A stretch of DNA of 64,000 bases from Clostridioides difficile CD160 (GTDB lineage: Bacteria > Bacillota > Clostridia > Peptostreptococcales > Peptostreptococcaceae), in contig NZ_AVHW01000046.1 of NCBI RefSeq assembly GCF_000449425.2, forward strand, positions 62,001 to 126,000. The letters run 5' to 3'. Positions 51,807 through 60,439 of this stretch are shown piece after piece. The notes beneath the pieces were generated by a model, which was not told the DNA's origin, made no database searches, and saw nothing but the letters and a program-made list of their open reading frames with translations. Position 1 is the stretch's first letter; each line of letters starts with the position of its first letter. The position numbers and the translations under genes are program-made.

Positions 51807-53000
51807 TTATTTAACTAATTTTGCAAATTCTGCACCAAATGCCATACAGTCTTTTAATGTTTCTTCACTAGGGAAGAATTTTTTCTTAAGAGATTCTACA
51901 GGCATTTTAAATGACATAGCTTTAAGTAAAGTCTCAGCCATAGTTATACCTTCACCACTCCAACCGAATGAACCGAATACTCCTGCTATCTTGCCTTGAT
52001 TAGCCATTGGGTCTATAACAGAGAATAAATCCCACATAGGTTTAACCATAGTTTTGTTTATAGTTGGAGAACCTAATAGTATTACCTTTGATACTACTAA
52101 TGTATCGTGCATCTCTGTTAATGTCATATCTTCTAAATCATATAATTCAGCTTTTGCGCCTTCTGCATCAAGACCTTCTTTTATCTTTTTAGCCATTTCT
52201 AAAGTATTGCTATAAGCTGATAAGTAGAATATAGAAACTTGGTTTTGATTTGTTGTATTAATAGCTTCTGTAGACCATTCAACATATCTTTTAACAGCAG
52301 CCATTGGGTCTTTAGTAAGCATTGGTCCATGAGAAGTTAATATAGTATCAAATTCTATGTTCATTCCTACAACCTTATCTACAGCACTTAAAACGTGCTT
52401 AGCAAATGGCTTAACTATACAGTCATAATAGTGTTTAGCTGATTTTAGGTAATCTTCACTGTTTACTACATCTGCATCAACACTTGCAAAGTGACAACCA
52501 AATGCATCACAAGTTAAAAGAGTCTTGTCCTCTTCAATGTAAGTAAACATTGTATCAACCCAATGTAAGAATGGAGCAGTTATAAATTTAAGGTTTCTTT
52601 TACCAATATTTAAAACTTCACCATCTTTTATTACATGACAATTAAAAGGTCTATTTATTTGACCATCTAAGTATAGTTTAGCAGCTTTAGTACAATAAAC
52701 TTCTATATTAGGATTTAAATCTAATAAGTACTTTAAACTACCAGCATGGTCTGGTTCTGTATGATGAATTACAACATAGTCAATCTTAGCTATATCAGTA
52801 ACTTCTGATAGATTACTTAAGAATTCATCTTTAAAATTTGCTTTTACTGTGTCAAATAAAACCGTTTTTTCGTCCTTGATTAAATAAGAGTTGTAAGTTG
52901 TCCCAAACTCAGTTTCCATTATTATGTCGAATACTTTTAAACCTTCATCTACTACGCCAGTAAAGTAGATATCTTTTTTTACTTCAAAAACTTTACTCAT
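51807..53000 (-). CDS. fdpA: flavodiiron protein (FprA/NorV-type O2/NO reductase)
   Basis: 397-residue two-domain enzyme. The N-terminal metallo-beta-lactamase-like domain carries the diiron ligands (HHTEPDHAGS, FLHWVDTMF, CDAFGCHF, LTSHGPML), and a C-terminal flavodoxin domain (~250-397) binds FMN (IFYLSAYSNTLEMAKK). It reduces O2 and/or NO with electrons from rubredoxin or NADH partners, protecting the anaerobe. I recognise it as the C. difficile class A enzyme FdpA. A sigma-B-type promoter lies upstream. Ribosome site GGAGGG. Confidence 0.93.
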   Translation of the reverse strand: MSKVFEVKKDIYFTGVVDEGLKVFDIIMETEFGTTYNSYLIKDEKTVLFDTVKANFKDEFLSNLSEVTDIAKIDYVVIHHTEPDHAGSLKYLLDLNPNIEVYCTKAAKLYLDGQINRPFNCHVIKDGEVLNIGKRNLKFITAPFLHWVDTMFTYIEEDKTLLTCDAFGCHFASVDADVVNSEDYLKSAKHYYDCIVKPFAKHVLSAVDKVVGMNIEFDTILTSHGPMLTKDPMAAVKRYVEWSTEAINTTNQNQVSIFYLSAYSNTLEMAKKIKEGLDAEGAKAELYDLEDMTLTEMHDTLVVSKVILLGSPTINKTMVKPMWDLFSVIDPMANQGKIAGVFGSFGWSGEGITMAETLLKAMSFKMPVESLKKKFFPSEETLKDCMAFGAEFAKLVK

Positions 53001-53037
53001 TTTTAACCCTCCTAAAATTTATCATTATACAAGTAAC

Positions 53038-53063
53038 ATACCCCATTTTGGGATTAATGAAAC
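53038..53063 (-). promoter_or_regulatory. sigma-B-type promoter of fdpA
   Basis: Reverse strand: GTTTCA, a 14-base spacer, GGGTAT, matching the sigma-B consensus (GTTTxx-N12..15-GGGWAW). It lies 38-63 bases upstream of the fdpA start. A separate TATAATG just downstream could be a vegetative -10. Confidence 0.7.
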
Positions 53064-53318
53064 AAAAGATGTCATTATAAGTCATATAAAACAATAGTTT
53101 ATGTTTATAATATATCATATTTGATAAAAAATCTGCATTTTAATAAAAATTTAATGGAAAATATTATTAAATATTTTTTAGACATTCTATTTTGTGAATA
53201 ATATAGGTTTTAAATTCAATATTTTAGTTATATTTTTGATAGAAAATATTTTATCGTGTATAATATTACTTATAAATAAGAATAAAAATAAAGAGCTTGT
53301 TTGGAGGAATTTGGATAA

Positions 53319-55163
53319 ATGAATAAAGTAGACTTGAAAAAAATCTTAAAAAAAGTAGAAAAGCCTGCTAGATATCTTGGAAATGAAATAAATTCAATTC
53401 ATAAAGATACTAGTAATAGTGAATTGATAAGATACGCACATTGCTTTCCAGATTTATATGAAGTTGGTATGAGTCACTTAGGAAGTCATATATTATACGA
53501 TGTAATAAACAAAGATGAAGATGTATTTTGTGAGAGAGTATATTCTCCTGCTATTGACATGGAAAATATAATGAGAGAAAAAAACATACCATTATTTGCA
53601 TTAGAGTCAAGAGAGCCTATAACAAACTTTGATTTTGTTACTTTTACACTTCAATATGAACTTTCATATACTAATATCTTAAATATATTAGATTTAGCAA
53701 ATATACCAATATTAAAAAAGGAAAGAAAACTGGAAGACCCATTTGTAATGGTTGGTGGCCCTTGTGCCTATAATTCTGAACCTTTAGCAGATTTTGTGGA
53801 TGTAGTAATATTAGGTGAAGGTGAAGAGGTCAATTTAGAAGTAGTAAATGAGTACAAAGAATGGAAGGAAAATAAAACGACTAGAGAAGATTTTTTATAT
53901 AAAATATCAAGTATAGAGGGAGTATACATACCAAGTTTTTATGATGTTAAATACAATGAAGATGGTACAGTTAAAAGTGTAACTCCTAATAGAGATGGAG
54001 TTCCTAAGAATCCTACTAAGAGAATAATAAAAGATGTTGAAACTGTAGACTATCCAGAGAAATTAATAGTACCTTATATAGATACTGTTCATGATAGAAT
54101 AGTGTTGGAATTATTCAGAGGATGTACAAGAGGATGTAGATTCTGTCAAGCAGGTATGATATATAGACCAATAAGAGAAAAAAGTGTTGAAAGACTTAAA
54201 GAAATATTAGATAAATTAGTTAAAAATACTGGATATGATGAAATATCATTATCATCGCTTAGTACAAGTGACTATAGCAAATTATCTGAGCTTACTGATT
54301 ATTTGGTAGACGAGTATGCTTCTAATAATATAGGGATTTCTCTTCCATCTCTTAGATTAGATAACTTCTCAATGGAAATTGCTGATAAAATACAACAAGT
54401 AAGAAAGTCTGGACTTACTTTTGCTCCAGAGGCGGGAACTCAAAGACTTAGAGATGTTATAAATAAAGGTGTCACAGAAGAAGATTTGGAAAATGCAACA
54501 GAAAGAGCTTTTGAGATGGGATGGAATAGTGTCAAACTATATTTCATGATTGGTTTACCAACTGAGACTTATGATGATTTAGATGGAATAGCTAAATTAG
54601 CATATAAGGTTATTGATATTTACAGAAAAGTAAATGGAGGTAAATTAAAGAGAAGTTTTAGCGTTACAGTAAGTACTTCTACATTTGTACCAAAGCCATT
54701 TACACCTTTCCAATGGCATGGACAAGATACTACAGAAGAAGTAGTTGAGAAGCAAAGACACTTAGTAAATAAATTGAGAAACAACAATATAAAATACAAT
54801 TACCATGATTCAAAAACTAGCTTGATGGAAGCTGTAGTAGCTAGAGGGGATAGAAGGATAGGAAAAGTTATATATGATGCATTTAAACTAGGTGCAAAGT
54901 TTGATGGATGGGCAGAACACTTTAATTTGGATATATGGAAGGAAGCTATGGAAAAAAATAATCTTTCTATAGATTTTTATGCACATAGAAATAGAACTTA
55001 TGAAGAAGTATTTCCTTGGGACCATATAGATGTAGGTGTTAATAAAAAATTCTTAATTAGAGAAGATGAGAATGCTAAAAAAGAAAAAATCACTTCTGAT
55101 TGTAGACATAATTGTAATGGCTGTGGAATAAATATACATGATATAGGAAGGGGGCTTTGCTAA
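53319..55163 (+). CDS. radical SAM protein, TIGR03960 family
   Basis: 614-residue radical SAM protein with an N-terminal B12-binding-like region (CFPDLYEVGMSHLGSHILY ... VMVGGPCAYNSEPLADFVDVVILGEGEE) and the cluster motif CTRGCRFC near residue 274. It ends with additional cysteines (CRHNCNGCGIN). It belongs to the TIGR03960 family that always precedes the small TIGR03936 protein, as here with only one base between them. The substrate is unknown; location before RNase G and ribosomal proteins suggests an RNA or ribosome modification, which is inference. Confidence 0.92.
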   Translation: MNKVDLKKILKKVEKPARYLGNEINSIHKDTSNSELIRYAHCFPDLYEVGMSHLGSHILYDVINKDEDVFCERVYSPAIDMENIMREKNIPLFALESREPITNFDFVTFTLQYELSYTNILNILDLANIPILKKERKLEDPFVMVGGPCAYNSEPLADFVDVVILGEGEEVNLEVVNEYKEWKENKTTREDFLYKISSIEGVYIPSFYDVKYNEDGTVKSVTPNRDGVPKNPTKRIIKDVETVDYPEKLIVPYIDTVHDRIVLELFRGCTRGCRFCQAGMIYRPIREKSVERLKEILDKLVKNTGYDEISLSSLSTSDYSKLSELTDYLVDEYASNNIGISLPSLRLDNFSMEIADKIQQVRKSGLTFAPEAGTQRLRDVINKGVTEEDLENATERAFEMGWNSVKLYFMIGLPTETYDDLDGIAKLAYKVIDIYRKVNGGKLKRSFSVTVSTSTFVPKPFTPFQWHGQDTTEEVVEKQRHLVNKLRNNNIKYNYHDSKTSLMEAVVARGDRRIGKVIYDAFKLGAKFDGWAEHFNLDIWKEAMEKNNLSIDFYAHRNRTYEEVFPWDHIDVGVNKKFLIREDENAKKEKITSDCRHNCNGCGINIHDIGRGLC

Positions 55164-55164
55164 T

Positions 55165-55866
55165 ATGAGTAAAATAATAAGAGTAAAATTTAAAAAGGAA
55201 GGCGATATGATATATATATCACATCTTGACCTTCAGAGATTATTGCAAAGAGCATTTAGGAGAGCTGAAATAAACTTATCACATTCTCAAGGGTTTAATC
55301 CTCATCCTAAAATGAGTTATGGTAATGCTTTGGCTTTAGGAACAGAAAGTCAGGGAGAGTATGTAGATATTGAGATAGAAGAAGATGATTTATCAGTAGA
55401 GGAGTTCTTAAGTAAAGTATCAGTTCAACTTCCAGATGGAATAGCATTTATCAAAGCAAAAGAAATTGATAGACAAACACCTTCTCTTTCTTCTGTGATA
55501 GATTATGGAGAATATCTGTTTAATATAGAGTTAAAAAGACCTCTAACTAAAGAGTTTGTAAAAAGAAAAGTAATTGATTTTATGAATAATAAAGAAATAA
55601 TCATAACAAAAAAGAATAAAAAAGGGAAGATGGTCGAAGTTGATATAAGACCTATGATAAGAACTTTTGATGTTTTAAATTTAGAAGATGAATATATTAC
55701 TCTTACCGCTACTATAGCTACAGGTTCAAAGACTAATTTAAATACTAATATACTTATTCCAAAAATATTAGAGATGTTTGAATTGAATGTTGACCCATTA
55801 GATGTTGATATATTGAGAAGAGATTTATATGTATTAGAAGATGGTGAATTAGTGACTCCTATGTAG
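55165..55866 (+). CDS. radical-SAM-linked protein, TIGR03936/DUF2344
   Basis: 233-residue protein fixed in its pairing with the preceding radical SAM gene. The N-terminus IRVKFKKEGDMIYISHLDLQRLLQRAFRRA and SQGFNPHPKMSYGNALALG are the family signatures. No catalytic cysteines; probably a subunit or RNA-binding partner of the radical SAM enzyme. Start one base after the previous stop. Confidence 0.9.
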   Translation: MSKIIRVKFKKEGDMIYISHLDLQRLLQRAFRRAEINLSHSQGFNPHPKMSYGNALALGTESQGEYVDIEIEEDDLSVEEFLSKVSVQLPDGIAFIKAKEIDRQTPSLSSVIDYGEYLFNIELKRPLTKEFVKRKVIDFMNNKEIIITKKNKKGKMVEVDIRPMIRTFDVLNLEDEYITLTATIATGSKTNLNTNILIPKILEMFELNVDPLDVDILRRDLYVLEDGELVTPM

Positions 55867-55883
55867 GCTCGAGAGGTGAAGTT

Positions 55884-57305
55884 GTGAAAAAGATAGTTAT
55901 CGAGTCCTTAGTAGGGTCTCAGAAAACAGCAGTACTTGAAGATGAAAGGTTAGTAGAACTTTTTGTTGAGGATAATTTAAATAAAAAGACTGTATCCAAT
56001 ATATACCGTGGAATTGTAAAAAAAGTTATACCAGGAATAGAAGCTTGTTTTGTAGATATTGGCTTTAAAAAACTTGCTTATTTACAATTGAAAAAAGGAA
56101 GTACTATAAAATCTGGTCAAGATATTCTAGTGCAAGTAAATAAAGAAGAAATAGGAACTAAAGGTGCAAAATTAAACACTGAAATTAGTATTTCTGGAAG
56201 GTATATTGTCTATATACCTTCCAATGATAGAACTACAATATCGAATAAAATTACTGATGAAAAAGAAAGATTTAGATTAAAAAAAATTACTAAGGCAGTA
56301 AATAAAGAAAATTTAGGCTTAATAATAAGGACTGAGGCTCAAGGTTGCACTCATGATGAAATAAAAAAAGATATAGAAGAGTTGAAATTAAAGTATGAAA
56401 ACATTTTAAAAGAATATAAACTTGGTATTGGACCAAAATTATTATATAAATCCTTAGATTTTGCAACTAAATATGTAAAAGATAATGTGAATGATGATAT
56501 TGAATCTATAATTACTAATAGTTATGATAGATATTGCGAACTCAAATCTATTTTGAAGGGAATAGACAATACTTATGTTGATAAACTATGTCTAGAAGAA
56601 AATAGAGATGTATTTGATTTATATAGGATAGAATCTCAAATAGAGAAGTTACTAAATAAAAAGGTATGGTTAAAGAGTGGAGGTTATCTAATAATTGAAA
56701 AGACAGAAGCTCTTACAGTCATAGATGTAAATACAGGTAAGTTTGTTGGAACTGGCAAACTTGATGAGACTGTTTATAAAACTAATATTGAAGCTGCAAA
56801 AGAAATTGTAAGGCAACTTAGAATTAGAGACATAGCTGGAATAATAATAATTGATTTTATTGACATGCATAAAAAGAAGCATCAAAATGAAGTTTTACAC
56901 CTCTTAGAGGAAGAATTTAATAAAGATAAAAGAAAAGCTGAAGTGTTAGGTATGACGAAGCTTGGTTTAGTAGAAGTTGCAAGGCGTAGAGAAAAAGAGT
57001 CTATTGATAAATATTATCTAATGTCTTGTCCATGTTGTGATGGTGCACAAACGATAAAATCTATACATCATATGGTAGATGGTATTGAAAAAGAAATTAT
57101 GAGAATAAGCGAGCATACAGTCTATAAAAATGTAATAATAGAGTTTAATGATTTTATTTTTGAACAAATAAAAGAATATTATATGGATATAATTGATAAA
57201 ATTGGTGAAAAATATAATATAAAGATTTCTTTAAACTCAAATGCTACATTAAAACACAATAAAACTAATGTTATTTTCGATAAAATAGTTGACAATAAAA
57301 TGTAA
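55884..57305 (+). CDS. rng: ribonuclease G (Rne/Rng family)
   Basis: 473-residue endoribonuclease: S1 RNA-binding domain at ~35-120, RNase H-like and DNase I-like core with catalytic aspartates in LTVIDVNTGKF and IIIIDFIDMHK, and the zinc link CPCC at ~383 for dimerisation. It processes rRNA and mRNA ends. GTG 55884 has GAGAGGTGAAG. Lies directly upstream of the L21 leader and rplU. Confidence 0.93.
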   Translation: MKKIVIESLVGSQKTAVLEDERLVELFVEDNLNKKTVSNIYRGIVKKVIPGIEACFVDIGFKKLAYLQLKKGSTIKSGQDILVQVNKEEIGTKGAKLNTEISISGRYIVYIPSNDRTTISNKITDEKERFRLKKITKAVNKENLGLIIRTEAQGCTHDEIKKDIEELKLKYENILKEYKLGIGPKLLYKSLDFATKYVKDNVNDDIESIITNSYDRYCELKSILKGIDNTYVDKLCLEENRDVFDLYRIESQIEKLLNKKVWLKSGGYLIIEKTEALTVIDVNTGKFVGTGKLDETVYKTNIEAAKEIVRQLRIRDIAGIIIIDFIDMHKKKHQNEVLHLLEEEFNKDKRKAEVLGMTKLGLVEVARRREKESIDKYYLMSCPCCDGAQTIKSIHHMVDGIEKEIMRISEHTVYKNVIIEFNDFIFEQIKEYYMDIIDKIGEKYNIKISLNSNATLKHNKTNVIFDKIVDNKM

Positions 57306-57319
57306 ATATTTTATAATTA

Positions 57320-57405
57320 ATAATTGTAATGCCGCACAGTAAAGGTCTAAATCTTCAAATGAAGTACCTTGTACTGGCGAGTTTGAGGCCGAGGAGGTGT
57401 ATTTA
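57320..57405 (+). ncRNA. ribosomal protein L21 leader RNA
   Basis: The stretch between rng and rplU contains the L21-leader pattern: GCCGCACAG, AAAGGTCTAAATCTTC, GTACCTTGTACTGGCGAG and TTTGAGGCCGAGGAGGTG, with AAGGTC/GTACCTT-type pairings and the ribosome site at its 3' end. In Firmicutes this leader mediates feedback on rplU-prp-rpmA, probably by L21 itself. Confidence 0.75.
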
Positions 57406-57717
57406 ATGTACGCTATAGTAAAGACTGGTGGGAAGCAATATAAAGTTTCTGAAGGTGATGTATTATTCGTTGAAAAATTAGAAGCTAACGCAGGTGATGT
57501 TGTTACTTTAAACGAAGTATTAGCTTGCTCTAAAGATGGAGAATTAAAATTAGGTTCTCCAGTAGTAGAAGGAGCATCTGTTCAAGCTAAAGTTGTTGAA
57601 CAAGGTAAGGCTAAGAAAGTTATAGTTTTCAAGTATAAAGCAAAAAAAGATTACAGAAGAAAACAAGGACATCGTCAATCATACACTAAGATAGTTGTAG
57701 AAAAAATAAACGCTTAG
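57406..57717 (+). CDS. rplU: 50S ribosomal protein L21
   Basis: 103-residue L21 ([25 protein letters not shown] ... [24 protein letters not shown]). ATG 57406 is chosen over GTG 57397 because GAGGAGGTG lies immediately upstream and L21 proteins begin MYAIV. First gene of rplU-prp-rpmA. Confidence 0.97.
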   Translation: MYAIVKTGGKQYKVSEGDVLFVEKLEANAGDVVTLNEVLACSKDGELKLGSPVVEGASVQAKVVEQGKAKKVIVFKYKAKKDYRRKQGHRQSYTKIVVEKINA

Positions 57718-57731
57718 TTGTTGGTTAAGTT

Positions 57732-58049
57732 ATGATAAAAGTAAAATATTATTATAATGATGATTTCTTGATACAAGGTTTTTGTTTAAAGGGACATGCT
57801 GATTTTGCTGAAATAGGCTATGATATAGTGTGTGCTGCAGTTACATCTAATGCTATTGCAGTTATAAATTCTTTAGACAAATTACAAAAGATTGAATTTG
57901 AAAAAGTAGTAGGAGAAGAAGGTCATATAGAATGTATAGTTAAAGATATACATATAAAAGATGCACAATTATTACTAAATCACTTTCAATTAGCGGTTGA
58001 AGAAATTAAACGGGAATACCCAAAAAATATAAAAATTTTAAAAAAGTAG
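57732..58049 (+). CDS. prp: ribosomal-processing cysteine protease Prp
   Basis: 105-residue YsxB/Prp. Catalytic dyad His in LKGHADFAE and Cys in YDIVCAAVTSNAIAVINSL. It removes the N-terminal extension of L27, encoded next, and the L27 here has that extension, so both parts of the system are present. It sits between rplU and rpmA as usual in Firmicutes. Confidence 0.95.
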   Translation: MIKVKYYYNDDFLIQGFCLKGHADFAEIGYDIVCAAVTSNAIAVINSLDKLQKIEFEKVVGEEGHIECIVKDIHIKDAQLLLNHFQLAVEEIKREYPKNIKILKK

Positions 58050-58062
58050 GGGGTGACTCCAT

Positions 58063-58353
58063 ATGTTAAACATGAATTTACAATTATTAGCATCTAAAAA
58101 AGGGGTAGGTTCTTCTAAAAATGGTAGAGATTCTATATCTAAAAGATTAGGTGTTAAGAGATTCGATGGGCAATTAGTAACTGCTGGAAGTATAATAGTT
58201 AGACAAAGAGGAACTAAAATACATCCAGGAACTAATGTTGGAAAAGGTAGCGATGATACTTTATTTGCATTAGTTGATGGTACTGTTAAATTCGAAAGAA
58301 AAGACAAGAAGAGAAAAAAAGTTAGTATATATCCAGTAGCAATAGCTGAGTAA
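58063..58353 (+). CDS. rpmA: 50S ribosomal protein L27 with cleavable N-terminus
   Basis: 96-residue L27. The N-terminal [14 protein letters not shown] matches the Prp cleavage motif (LNLQFFA-type), so mature L27 would start around Ala10/Ser11 and place its tail near the peptidyl-transferase centre. The core [26 protein letters not shown] and GSDDTLFAL are standard. Ribosome site AGGGGGTG. A terminator follows. Confidence 0.97.
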   Translation: MLNMNLQLLASKKGVGSSKNGRDSISKRLGVKRFDGQLVTAGSIIVRQRGTKIHPGTNVGKGSDDTLFALVDGTVKFERKDKKRKKVSIYPVAIAE

Positions 58354-58360
58354 TATACAT

Positions 58361-58388
58361 AAAAGGAGTGTTGAGGCACTCCTTTTTC
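58361..58388 (+). terminator. terminator after rpmA
   Basis: AAAGGAGTG pairs with CACTCCTTT around TTGAGG, followed by T-rich sequence. Confidence 0.85.
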
Positions 58389-58463
58389 TTATAGTACTGA
58401 TGAATTTATAATAGTGTTTTTGGTAATGCTAATTAAAAGTTTTTAATTAAGTAGGTGAAGAAT

Positions 58464-59741
58464 TTGTTTATAGATAAGGCAAGAATATTTGTTAAGGCTG
58501 GAAATGGTGGAAATGGTTCGGTAGCATTTAGAAGAGAAAAATATGTTCCAGCTGGTGGACCAGATGGCGGAGATGGTGGTCGTGGAGCAAGCATCATATT
58601 TGAAGTTGATTTGGGTCTTAGAACTCTAATGGACTTTAAGTACCAAAAAAAATATCAAGCTCAAAATGGTGGCGACGGAAGCAAAGGTAAAAGAGCTGGT
58701 AAAAATGGAGAGAACCTAGTATTAAAAGTACCAGCAGGTACAGTAATAAGAGATGAGGCTACAGGTCTTGTATTGGCAGATTTAAAGAAAGAAGGAGATA
58801 TAGCTGTAGTTGCAAAAGGTGGTATAGGTGGTAAAGGTAACCAACACTTTGCAAATGCAGTAAGACAAGCTCCAGCTTTTGCAAAATCTGGTACAGATGG
58901 AGAAGAAAGATGGGTAACTCTTGAACTTAAAATGATAGCAGATGTAGGTCTTTTAGGATTTCCTAATGTAGGTAAATCAACATTTCTATCAGTGGTAACT
59001 AAGGCTAAACCCAAAATTGCAAACTATCATTTTACAACACTAACACCAAATCTAGGTGTCGTTCAAACTAAGTTTGGAGATAGTTTTGTACTTGCAGACA
59101 TACCTGGAATTATAGAGGGTGCTTCTGAAGGTATAGGATTAGGGCATGAATTCCTAAGACATGTAGAGAGAACAAAGGTATTGATACATATTGTAGATAT
59201 ATCTGGACTAGAGGGTAGAGACCCTATTGAAGATTTTGACAAGATAAATGACGAACTTAGATTGTACAATGAAAAGCTTTCAAAGAGACCACAAGTTGTT
59301 GTTGCAAATAAGTTTGATATACTAGAAGATGAAAGTAAGTTTGATACATTTAAGAATGAGTTAGAAGGCAGAGGATATACAGTATTTAAAATATCTGCAG
59401 CAACTCGTCAAGGAATAGATGATGTAATAGCCTATGTCTCTAAACTTTTAAAAGAAGTAGAAGATGTGGAACTAGTTTCAGAAGAAGAAATGTACAGACC
59501 AGAACTTGATATTGGTACTGAAGAAGAATTGAGTATAGATATTGAAGATGGTGTGTATGTAGTTACAGGTAAAGCACTTAGAAGAATAATGTATTCTGTA
59601 AATTTTGATGATATGGAATCTCTTCAATATTTCCAAAAAGCTATGGAAAGTCAAGGTGTGTTTGATAGACTTAGAGAAATGGGAATAGAGGATGGAGATG
59701 TAGTTAGAATTTACGAATTGGAATTTGAATTTTACAATTAA
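58464..59741 (+). CDS. obgE: GTPase Obg
   Basis: 425-residue ribosome-assembly and stress GTPase. The glycine-rich Obg fold occupies ~1-158 (KAGNGGNGSVAFRREK), then the G domain with GFPNVGKST, DIPGI, NKFD and SAAT, and the C-terminal OCT domain (~350-425). TTG 58464 is the start, since AGGTGA is just upstream and orthologues begin MFIDKA; GTG 58455 lies in the ribosome site. Confidence 0.96.
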   Translation: MFIDKARIFVKAGNGGNGSVAFRREKYVPAGGPDGGDGGRGASIIFEVDLGLRTLMDFKYQKKYQAQNGGDGSKGKRAGKNGENLVLKVPAGTVIRDEATGLVLADLKKEGDIAVVAKGGIGGKGNQHFANAVRQAPAFAKSGTDGEERWVTLELKMIADVGLLGFPNVGKSTFLSVVTKAKPKIANYHFTTLTPNLGVVQTKFGDSFVLADIPGIIEGASEGIGLGHEFLRHVERTKVLIHIVDISGLEGRDPIEDFDKINDELRLYNEKLSKRPQVVVANKFDILEDESKFDTFKNELEGRGYTVFKISAATRQGIDDVIAYVSKLLKEVEDVELVSEEEMYRPELDIGTEEELSIDIEDGVYVVTGKALRRIMYSVNFDDMESLQYFQKAMESQGVFDRLREMGIEDGDVVRIYELEFEFYN

Positions 59742-59770
59742 TTTTAGTATAGGATTATAGAGGTGAGGAT

Positions 59771-60139
59771 ATGTTAAAAGGAAAACAAAGAGCGTATTTA
59801 AGATCTTTGGCAAATACTTTAAAACCTACTACACAAATTGGTAAAGAAGGTGTCACAGAAAGTTTCTTAGAGCAATTAGATGATATGTTAAGAGTTAGAG
59901 AATTAGTAAAAGTTACTATACTAGAAAATGCAGGTCTTGATGCTAAAGAAACTGCTAATGCAGTATGTGAAGCTTTAAGAGCTGAATTTGTGCAAGCTAT
60001 TGGTTTTAAATTTACTATTTATAAGAGAAATGTTGAGGAACCTAAGATACTTTTCCCAGGACATGAACAGGCAAAAGCCAAGGTTAAAAATAATAATGTT
60101 ACAAAAAAAGGTAAACCAACTAAAAGAGCAGCTAGATAA
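59771..60139 (+). CDS. yhbY: CRM-domain RNA-binding protein YhbY
   Basis: 122-residue protein: CRS1/YhbY domain at ~1-95 (LKGKQRAYLRSLANTLKPTTQIGKEGVTESFLEQLDDML with a GxxG-like loop and later NVEEPKILFPG), then a basic Lys/Arg C-terminal tail longer than the ~97-residue E. coli protein. It binds pre-50S particles. Located after obgE, a common pairing in ribosome assembly. Confidence 0.92.
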   Translation: MLKGKQRAYLRSLANTLKPTTQIGKEGVTESFLEQLDDMLRVRELVKVTILENAGLDAKETANAVCEALRAEFVQAIGFKFTIYKRNVEEPKILFPGHEQAKAKVKNNNVTKKGKPTKRAAR

Positions 60140-60177
60140 TAGTATATATTCTTTTAGTAAAATAAGTTAAAAAAATA

Positions 60178-60206
60178 GTGACAATTGGCAAAAATTGTAT
60201 TATACT
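60178..60206 (+). promoter_or_regulatory. promoter of the SAM-riboswitch/hom transcript
   Basis: GTGACA, 17-base spacer, TATACT, ending about 25 bases before the riboswitch. Confidence 0.5.
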
Positions 60207-60230
60207 ATTAAACATAAATTTAAATTAGCA

Positions 60231-60378
60231 ATCTTATCAAGAGAGGCAGAGGGACTGGCCCTATGAAGCCCGGCAACCAGTATATTTTATTATACATTGG
60301 TGCTAAATCCTGCAGCAGTTATGCTGAAAGATGAGTATAAACCCGTCATATGGCTTGAGTTTATACTCAAGCTTTTTT
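60231..60378 (+). promoter_or_regulatory. SAM-I (S-box) riboswitch with terminator
   Basis: Aptamer hallmarks in order: CTTATCAAGAGAGGCAGAGG, GACTGGCCC, GAAGCCCGGCAACC, a variable P3 arm, TGGTGCTAAATCCTGCAGC and GCTGAAAGATGAG. A terminator hairpin follows (GAGTATAAAC at 60333-60342 with GTTTATACTC at 60359-60368, then TTTTTT). SAM binding would end transcription before hom. Confidence 0.92.
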
Positions 60379-60439
60379 AATTAGTATATTTATACATATA
60401 AATAATTTAATATAATCAAAATGATGGGGGTATGTAACA

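Noticed and set aside
59988-60170. 60-codon forward frame overlapping yhbY
   Set aside because: Out-of-frame shadow at the 3' end of yhbY with no own ribosome site.
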